Shown: piece by piece, positions 1 to 5,620 of the stretch
Layout: every line of letters starts with the position of its first letter
Position numbering within the stretch: the first letter of the stretch is position 1
Assembly (NCBI GenBank): GCA_964640545.1
Contig: CAZXHL010000118.1
Location: 1 to 8,159, forward strand
DNA: 8,159 nt
Reading direction: 5' to 3'
Source: JBGSZX01 sp964640545
Lineage (GTDB): Bacteria; Bdellovibrionota; UBA2428
Made by a program: the position numbers and the translations under genes
The notes under the pieces: model-generated
Databases searched by the model: none
Seen by the model: the letters and a program-made list of their open reading frames with translations, nothing else
Told to the model about the DNA's origin: nothing

Positions 1-8
1 CACCAAAA

Positions 9-206
9 ATGCAATCTGCGCTTTCTCCCATCTCAACTCCCATTAATTTTGTATTAGCCGCCATAGGTTTCCCCACACAAGGCACCTCAACCAAAGAGAC
101 CAGCGAGGCTACTGGCGTCAAAAAATCGCTAGAAAAATTCAAAGAAGCCCAGAAACAACGTCGAAGTGTCCTCGAAGAACTCGAAAGACAGAACAATTCG
201 CATTAG
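9..206 (+). CDS. Small ORF, unknown function; possibly the 3' end of a longer gene
   Basis: I do not recognise this 65-residue product. The first half is neutral to hydrophobic and rich in Pro, Ser, Ala and Ile. The second half (about residues 37-64) is a strongly charged, Lys/Glu/Gln/Arg-rich stretch that should form an amphipathic or coiled-coil helix (for example KKSLEKFKEAQKQRRSVLEE). The reading frame stays open through the first bases of the window, so the ATG at position 9 may be an internal Met and the gene may begin upstream. The stop (TAG, 204-206) lies 10 bp before the preferred ATG of the HD-GYP-like gene on the same strand, which is operon-like spacing and argues mildly that the ORF is real. 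No Shine-Dalgarno can be judged in the eight bases available. It could also be a chance ORF. Confidence 0.45.
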   Translation: MQSALSPISTPINFVLAAIGFPTQGTSTKETSEATGVKKSLEKFKEAQKQRRSVLEELERQNNSH

Positions 207-216
207 AATAGAATCA

Positions 217-1350
217 ATGTCAGACCAAACCCAAGCGACTGGGTATGCCCCAATCAAAGATTCGGACAAACCCACTATTGGCCAGAAAGTAGAGCATGAC
301 TTATATGTTCACTTGCCCAAATCTAACCGCTTCATTCGCTACATCATCAAGGGCGAATCCTGGGACGAAAACAAAGAAGAAATGCTAGGTAAGCATGCAG
401 ATCAAAAATTGTACACCAGGAGCTCGAGCGCCGATCCATCAATAATTTCCGATCAAGCAAAGAATCCGCCCTCCCCAAAAAAAGTTCTTGAAGGAGATGG
501 TCCAGAAGCCACTGAAGTACGTATTTTCAAAGGCGATCGCCCCCAAACAGATCCAGCGGCCAAAGCCATTTTTTTGAGCGATGCTGAAGCCTCAATCGAC
601 GAGCCAAAAGTTGTGGACCTCAATGAAATCATAACGAAAGAGCTCAAGACGCTCTTTCGTTTCATGGCTGACCCCGAGATCAAAGATCCCTCAACAACAC
701 TAGAAAGCCTTCAAGTAGCTTCGGCAGAAATCCTAGACAGGGTGGCCCCTGAAGTTGCGAACCTACGCGACGTACTCCTCAAAAACACAAAGTACTTATT
801 GGTCATGAATGATGCTGCGGCCATCACCTCTATTTCTATATTCATTGCCATGTCCCATGGATTTACGAGCCGCAAAGTTTTTCATGATTTATCCATGGCT
901 GTCCTACTCATGGATTCGCCGCTAGCAGAATACGAAGACGCAAACGTTGTGCAATTCTACAAAGACCCCTCTAAACTTGACCCAGCAATTCTTAAAAAAA
1001 TTAAACTCCACCCAAAGATGGCCCACATCGGAGTGAGAGATCGAATGAAGAGCGTGTCGGAAAATATTCTTCAGCTCATTCTCAGCCACCACGAACTCTA
1101 TAACGGCGAAGGATATCCTCACGGTATTCGCTCTGAGTCCCTATCGACACTTTCACGCTCTCTTTCGCTTTCAGTAAATATTTTTGAAATCATGAAGCGG
1201 GAGCACCTCAATGGCAATGACATTGAAATGCTGGACGCATTGAGAGAGCTAGAAGAAAAAGACGCAGAACCTCACACCAGACGTCATCACAGGCGACTGG
1301 TCATGGAGTCTATAAACTACATTGTTAAGCCAGAATCAGAATCCAATTAA
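217..1350 (+). CDS. HD-GYP-family signalling protein with a degraded metal site
   Basis: HD-GYP proteins are metal-dependent phosphodiesterases that break down cyclic di-GMP in the cytoplasm; degenerate members act as binding or docking proteins. From the ATG at 217 the product is 377 residues. Residues 1-70 look like a small N-terminal module (LYVHLPKSNRFIRYIIKG, then KLYTR) of the kind found before HD-GYP domains in Bdellovibrio-like proteins. Residues 70-135 are a polar, probably flexible linker. The HD-GYP core spans about 150-345. H265-P266, H291-H292-E293 and the GYP loop N296-G297-E298-G299-Y300-P301 are present. The His of the HD pair is replaced (M232-D233), the early helix His is absent around 199-205, and the late metal-ligand Asp is Asn (N321). 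Catalysis is therefore doubtful. A GTG at 166 would add 17 residues and overlap the upstream ORF; I prefer 217, although its Shine-Dalgarno is weak. It ends 34 bp from the convergent ettA. Confidence 0.85.
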   Translation: MSDQTQATGYAPIKDSDKPTIGQKVEHDLYVHLPKSNRFIRYIIKGESWDENKEEMLGKHADQKLYTRSSSADPSIISDQAKNPPSPKKVLEGDGPEATEVRIFKGDRPQTDPAAKAIFLSDAEASIDEPKVVDLNEIITKELKTLFRFMADPEIKDPSTTLESLQVASAEILDRVAPEVANLRDVLLKNTKYLLVMNDAAAITSISIFIAMSHGFTSRKVFHDLSMAVLLMDSPLAEYEDANVVQFYKDPSKLDPAILKKIKLHPKMAHIGVRDRMKSVSENILQLILSHHELYNGEGYPHGIRSESLSTLSRSLSLSVNIFEIMKREHLNGNDIEMLDALRELEEKDAEPHTRRHHRRLVMESINYIVKPESESN

Positions 1351-1384
1351 CCTGCCAGACAAACTCGCCTAATAGCCTCGAATC

Positions 1385-3052
1385 TTATCTCGTTAATTTT
1401 CTATACTGAATACGCTTTGGAATATCAGCATCTGTGCCGAGACGCCGACGCTTGTCAGCTTGATAAGCTTCGAAGTTCCCCTCGAACCAAACTACTTTAC
1501 TATCGCCCTCAAACGCCAGAATGTGAGTGGCGACACGGTCCAAGAACCACCTATCATGGCTAATGACCACCGCGCATCCCGCAAAGTTATCAAGCGCTTC
1601 TTCAAGCGCTCGAAGCGTGTTCACATCCAAATCGTTCGTCGGCTCGTCGAGAAGAAGAACGTTTCCACCTTCACGAAGCATTTTCGCCAAATGCACTCGG
1701 TTGCGCTCTCCTCCGGACAACTCACCAACCTTCTTTGACTGCTCGTTCCCAGAAAAATTAAACCTAGCGACATAGTTTCTTGAGTTCACTTCGTGATTGC
1801 CAAGCTTGATCGTTGGCTCCCCACCTGAGATTTCATCGAAAATTGTTTTATTGGGATCCAAATCACGACCTTGATCTACATAAGCAAGCTTCACCGTCTC
1901 ACCAATTTTGAGATCTCCACTGTCCGGAGTTTCTTTGCCCATAATCATTTTAAACAAAGTAGTTTTACCAGCGCCGTTGGGACCAATAACCCCTACGATT
2001 CCCCCAGGAGGCAATTGGAAGTCAACACCGTCGAAAAGTAATTTGTCGCCAAAAGCCTTTTGCAGTTTGTCAGCCTCAATGACCACACCACCAAGACGCT
2101 GCCCTGGTGAGATGAACAGCTCTAAAGCATCCAATTTCTCAGGCGTGCTTTCAGCAAGCATGTTCTCATAAGATTGAATTCTTGCTTTACCTTTTGCCTG
2201 ACGGCCTTTAGCGCCCTTGCGAATCCACTCAAGCTCTCTCGCCAAAGCTTTCTTGCGTTTGGACTCTTGTTTTTCTTCCTGGCCAAGGCGTTCAGATTTC
2301 TCACCGAGCCATCCGGAATAATTCTGCTCAAAAGGAATCGTTTGACCGCGATCGATCTCGAGTATCCAGCTAGCTACGTTGTCTAAGAAGTAACGATCAT
2401 GTGTGACCGTAATCACCAGACCAGGGTATTCTTTCAAATGTTTCTCAAGCCAAGAAACGGATTCCGCATCCAAATGGTTGGTCGGCTCATCCAGAAGTAG
2501 CATGTCCGGCTTACTAAGCAGTAACTTACAAAGCGCCACACGACGTCGCTCACCACCAGATAGATTCGTCACCGGAGAATCACCAGGAGGACAGCGCAGG
2601 GCTTCCATCGCGATTTCCAAAGTCGTATCAAGCTCCCAACCATTCGCGGCTTCGATCTTGTCCTGAAGGTCGGCTTGCTGAGCAAGTAGTTTCTCCATTT
2701 CCTCGGGAGTCATCTCTTCAGCAAACTTTTCTGAAATGGTGTTGAAGTCTTGGAGCCATTGAGCGACTTCGCCCACACCTTCCATGACATTTTCTTTAAC
2801 CGTTTTTTCCTCGTTGAGCTTCGGCTCCTGCTCCAAGTAGCCAACAGTCAAACCGTCTTTGGCAAAGGCTTCGCCTTGAAAATCCGTATCAATTCCAGCC
2901 ATGATTCGCAGAAGCGTGGATTTACCTGCACCGTTGTATCCAATGATCCCGATTTTCGCGTCATCAAAGAAAGAGAGATAGACGTTTTTTAAGACTTGTT
3001 TGCTACCATGGTATTTATTGAGTCCCTTAAGGGTATAAGCAATTTGAGGCAT
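1385..3052 (-). CDS. ettA: Energy-dependent translational throttle protein EttA (ABC-F ATPase)
   Basis: EttA is a soluble ABC-F protein. In E. coli it binds the ribosomal E site next to the peptidyl-tRNA and gates the first elongation step according to the ATP/ADP ratio. The 555 residues match the family length and carry two complete ATPase cassettes. NBD1 has Walker A GYNGAGKST (38-46), signature LSGGERRR (164-171), Walker B LLLDEPTNHLD with catalytic E189, and switch H218. The linker at about 240-320 is charged and includes RELEWIRKGAKGRQAKGKAR, the P-site tRNA-interaction region typical of EttA. NBD2 has Walker A GPNGAGKTT (357-365), LSGGERNR (445-452), catalytic E470 and H499. All catalytic residues are intact, so this should be a working enzyme and not a degenerate copy. 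There is no transmembrane segment, so it is not a transporter. It lies 61 bp downstream of rodA on the same strand and may be co-transcribed. The ATG is preceded by a weak AGG-containing purine stretch. Confidence 0.97.
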   Translation of the reverse strand: MPQIAYTLKGLNKYHGSKQVLKNVYLSFFDDAKIGIIGYNGAGKSTLLRIMAGIDTDFQGEAFAKDGLTVGYLEQEPKLNEEKTVKENVMEGVGEVAQWLQDFNTISEKFAEEMTPEEMEKLLAQQADLQDKIEAANGWELDTTLEIAMEALRCPPGDSPVTNLSGGERRRVALCKLLLSKPDMLLLDEPTNHLDAESVSWLEKHLKEYPGLVITVTHDRYFLDNVASWILEIDRGQTIPFEQNYSGWLGEKSERLGQEEKQESKRKKALARELEWIRKGAKGRQAKGKARIQSYENMLAESTPEKLDALELFISPGQRLGGVVIEADKLQKAFGDKLLFDGVDFQLPPGGIVGVIGPNGAGKTTLFKMIMGKETPDSGDLKIGETVKLAYVDQGRDLDPNKTIFDEISGGEPTIKLGNHEVNSRNYVARFNFSGNEQSKKVGELSGGERNRVHLAKMLREGGNVLLLDEPTNDLDVNTLRALEEALDNFAGCAVVISHDRWFLDRVATHILAFEGDSKVVWFEGNFEAYQADKRRRLGTDADIPKRIQYRKLTR

Positions 3053-3113
3053 GCCTATGACCTATCACTATGGGTTTTCTACGTCTAGGAGTGATATTGG
3101 TGCAAAATAACTA

Positions 3114-4214
3114 TCAAAAGATGCTGCGTCTAAATCCAACATTCATCAATAGAGCCAGCCCAAGCATTGACGTTAAAAGCGAGGTGCCCCCATAGCTTAA
3201 AAGAGGAAGCGGAATCCCTACGATCGGAAACATGCCGCAGACCATCGCGATATTAATGAAGATTTGAGAGGCCAAAAGTGCCGTAATCCCAACTCCGAGC
3301 AACGCACCAAAGGTATCACTGGCCATCGAAGAAATGCCAACCATCCGATAAAACATCAACACATACAGCAAAAATAGAACTATCGCTCCTATCAAACCCC
3401 ACTCTTCAGCGAGTACGGTAAAGATGAAATCTGTATGTCCCTCAGGAGTAAATTCTAACTGAGTCTGCGTCCCTTTTTGATAGCCCTTCCCCGTCAACTC
3501 TCCAGAACCAACAGCAATCAATGACTGGATAGCATTGTAGCCTTCGCCTCTGGGGTCTCTCATCGGGTTGATAAAAGTCACGATTCGATCTTTTTGATAG
3601 GCCTTAAGACCATACTGCCAAAAAATCGGAAAACTCACGATCCCCAATATACAGGCTCCAATCAGAATCTTAGGCCGAATGCCAACAAACAAGAGAATCG
3701 CAACGCCTACTATGAGAATATGCCCTCCCGTCCCTAGGTCAGGCTGGGAAATGGTCATTAGTGCAGGAACTCCAGCAATGAGCCCCGGGATAACGAGATC
3801 CTTTAATCCCATTTTCTTTACCTGGTTGCGCTTTTGAAAAAACTTCGCCAACGCAAGAATCGTGATGATCTTCATGGTTTCACTCGGCTGCCAATTGAAT
3901 GCACCCAAATCAATCCAGCGCCTTGCACCATTTCGAGTGACTCCCAAAAAAGGAACGAGAGCCAAGGCAAACAAGTTAACCCCATAAAGAACGTAGGCCA
4001 CGCGATCAAAAATTCGATAGTCCAAAAGGATCACACCAAGAGAGGCCACGAGCGCCACCGTGAGAGCGATAAGCTGTTTAGTGAGAAAGTCACCATCACC
4101 ATGTCCGTGTGTAGCAGAATAGATATTTACAAGACCCATCCCCACCAGAAGCAATATGACTAGGAGCAAAGGCCAATCAAAACGACTTCTTTGGCCTTCT
4201 TCGATATCTTCCAT
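3114..4214 (-). CDS. rodA: Rod-shape SEDS peptidoglycan glycosyltransferase RodA
   Basis: RodA is a polytopic inner-membrane SEDS protein that polymerises lipid II into glycan strands. It works with the class B penicillin-binding protein PBP2 in the MreBCD elongasome. The 366 residues show a short acidic cytoplasmic N-terminus, then about ten hydrophobic segments starting near residue 14. Family marks are RRWIDLGAFNWQPSE (98-112), QPDLGT (157-162), the large periplasmic loop with NPMRDPRGEGYNAIQS (216-231), VGSGELTGKGYQKGTQ (235-250) and PEGHTDFIF (257-265), and the C-terminal PLLSYGGTS. D262 in HTDF corresponds to the Asp essential for SEDS polymerase activity. The GKG..KGTQ loop, in place of the FtsW-type version, points to RodA. 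No PBP2 or mre gene is adjacent: the 58 bp upstream leads to a divergent gene, and ettA follows. The next Met is residue 26, inside the first membrane segment, so the ATG at 4214 is the credible start even though its Shine-Dalgarno is poor. Confidence 0.96.
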   Translation of the reverse strand: MEDIEEGQRSRFDWPLLLVILLLVGMGLVNIYSATHGHGDGDFLTKQLIALTVALVASLGVILLDYRIFDRVAYVLYGVNLFALALVPFLGVTRNGARRWIDLGAFNWQPSETMKIITILALAKFFQKRNQVKKMGLKDLVIPGLIAGVPALMTISQPDLGTGGHILIVGVAILLFVGIRPKILIGACILGIVSFPIFWQYGLKAYQKDRIVTFINPMRDPRGEGYNAIQSLIAVGSGELTGKGYQKGTQTQLEFTPEGHTDFIFTVLAEEWGLIGAIVLFLLYVLMFYRMVGISSMASDTFGALLGVGITALLASQIFINIAMVCGMFPIVGIPLPLLSYGGTSLLTSMLGLALLMNVGFRRSIF

Positions 4215-4244
4215 GGAATTCAGTTTAAAAGGAAGGTGCCAAAG

Positions 4245-4254
4245 AGGCTAGCCT
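4245..4254. promoter_or_regulatory. 10-bp perfect palindrome in the rodA/kinase divergent spacer
   Basis: AGGCTAGCCT is self-complementary. It sits in the 58-bp gap between the divergent rodA and ABC1-kinase starts, a gap that must hold both promoters or the untranslated leader of at least one gene. A regulator binding here could affect both directions, but a 10-bp palindrome can arise by chance and I could not identify convincing -35/-10 pairs around it. Confidence 0.2.
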
Positions 4255-4272
4255 ATGGGATAAAAAGTCCTT

Positions 4273-5607
4273 ATGGCCAAGAAAGACAAACCCAATTCTC
4301 CGCCCACGGGATTATTTGCTCGTTCGAAGGAGTTATTGGGACTGGCCGCAAAAATGGGACAAAAAGAGCTCAGCTCTAGGGTTTCGAGCCTTGTGGCGGA
4401 CAACCCCCAGGTAGGAAAATCCCTTGCCAAACTCCAAACGCAGCTCACACAAGCCCAGATGCTCGTGGACTCGCTGTCTCACTTGCGCGGTGCTGCGATG
4501 AAAGCCGGACAAATGCTCAGCATTGAAGCGGCAGATTATCTTCCACCTGAAGTTATTAAAATCCTAAGCAAGCTACACGATAGTAGCGAGACCATGGCTT
4601 TTGAGGACGTTTCCAAGATCCTAGAAAAAGAACTAGGTGCTGATACCCTAACCACCCTCAGTTCGCTCACCGAAACTCCCATAGCATCCGCCTCGATCGG
4701 CCAAGTCCACAAAGCCCAGTATGATGGCCAAGAAATCGCTCTAAAAATTCAATTTCCGGGGGTCGACAAGAGCCTCGAATCCGACGTTTATCTGCTAAAG
4801 AAAATTGCCAATGCTTTTGTCAAAATCCAAGGCAAAGACATTCAGCTCGATGACCTTTTCGAGGAATTCATCGATATTTTAAAACAAGAGGTCGACTACC
4901 TGAAAGAAGCTAGCCACATGACTCGCTATCGTGAAATGCTAGCAAGCGATCCGAGGTACGTGATTCCCATTGCGATCCCCAACCTGACCACCTCCAGAGT
5001 GCTGGGTATGACCTATGAATCTGGCATGAGACCCCAAGATTGGCTCGACAGCTCTCCGAGCGATGAGGAAAGAGATTTTTTTGCGCGAGCTTTTCTAGAC
5101 CTATATGTTTCGGAATTTTATCGCCATGGCTTTGTCCAAACCGATGCCAATTTCGGAAATTTCTTAATTCGCCCCCGAGAAAAGCAACTTGTCTTGTTGG
5201 ACTTTGGAGCCATGAAAGTTTTTGATGAAGATTTTCGGAACCAGTATAGAACTTTGTTAAAACTCATTCAGACCGGCAATGATGAAGAAATTTTTCAATT
5301 CGCTGTCGAAATTGGAATGCTCGATTCTAGAGAAAGCAAGGAATGTCAAAAAGCTTTTGGCGACATGCTTCGACTTAGTGTGGCACCATTTGAAGGTGAA
5401 GGCACTGCCTTTGACTTTGGGTCAAGCGAATACAGCACTCAAATGAACGAAAAGAGTATGAAATTTACACGTTTGATACGTTACTCCCCCCCTCCAAAGA
5501 ACATTTTGTTTCTGCATCGCAAACTAAGTGGCCTGTTTAGGCTGCTTCAAAGCATGAAAGTCAAAATTACCTTGCAAGAATATTGGGAAAATTTTGTTTC
5601 TGTGTGA
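4273..5607 (+). CDS. ABC1/UbiB-family atypical kinase, COQ8 (ADCK3)-like type
   Basis: Members of the ABC1 (UbiB/COQ8) family are atypical protein-kinase-like ATPases. They support ubiquinone biosynthesis or other isoprenoid-lipid handling, and often act at membranes. The 444 residues carry the family marks in order: KxGQ motif K77-A-G-Q80 within LRGAAMKAGQMLSI; the Ala-rich nucleotide loop as ASASIGQVH (138-146), with one Ser where AAAS is usual; the ATP-binding Lys K158 in ALKIQFPG; the catalytic loop QTDANFGNFL with D291 and N296; and the metal-binding DFG at 310-312. RGAAMKAGQMLSI and the QTD-N-NF loop resemble human ADCK3/ADCK4 more than E. coli UbiB, which has an H-D-HPGN-type loop. I see no C-terminal transmembrane pair like that of UbiB. 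The gene ends with tandem in-frame stops (TGA TAA), 13 bp before the Tex-like gene, so the two probably form an operon. The start at 4273 has only a distant GGGA as a possible ribosome site. The substrate cannot be told from sequence. Confidence 0.93.
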   Translation: MAKKDKPNSPPTGLFARSKELLGLAAKMGQKELSSRVSSLVADNPQVGKSLAKLQTQLTQAQMLVDSLSHLRGAAMKAGQMLSIEAADYLPPEVIKILSKLHDSSETMAFEDVSKILEKELGADTLTTLSSLTETPIASASIGQVHKAQYDGQEIALKIQFPGVDKSLESDVYLLKKIANAFVKIQGKDIQLDDLFEEFIDILKQEVDYLKEASHMTRYREMLASDPRYVIPIAIPNLTTSRVLGMTYESGMRPQDWLDSSPSDEERDFFARAFLDLYVSEFYRHGFVQTDANFGNFLIRPREKQLVLLDFGAMKVFDEDFRNQYRTLLKLIQTGNDEEIFQFAVEIGMLDSRESKECQKAFGDMLRLSVAPFEGEGTAFDFGSSEYSTQMNEKSMKFTRLIRYSPPPKNILFLHRKLSGLFRLLQSMKVKITLQEYWENFVSV

Positions 5608-5620
5608 TAAATCCTAATTC

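Noticed and set aside
166..216. GTG-initiated N-terminal extension of the HD-GYP-like gene
   Set aside because: It overlaps the upstream ORF in another frame and has a short Lys/Arg-rich composition unlike the domain that follows; the ATG at 217 sits just after the upstream stop and is simpler.
1351..1384. Possible bidirectional terminator between the convergent HD-GYP-like gene and ettA
   Set aside because: The 34 bp contain no stable GC-rich stem followed by a T-run in either direction.
1589..1617. Short direct repeat of TCAAGCGCT
   Set aside because: It lies in ettA codons for the acidic helix ALEEALDNF after Walker B of NBD2, so it is explained by repeated Glu/Ala/Leu codons.
3053..3113. 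Possible separate promoter for ettA in the rodA-ettA gap
   Set aside because: A TTGCAC on the minus strand has only a GTAGAA at 17-bp spacing, too poor a -10 match to call.
3834..4163. 109-codon plus-strand frame opposite rodA
   Set aside because: It is antisense to conserved RodA membrane segments and the translated sequence has no family resemblance.
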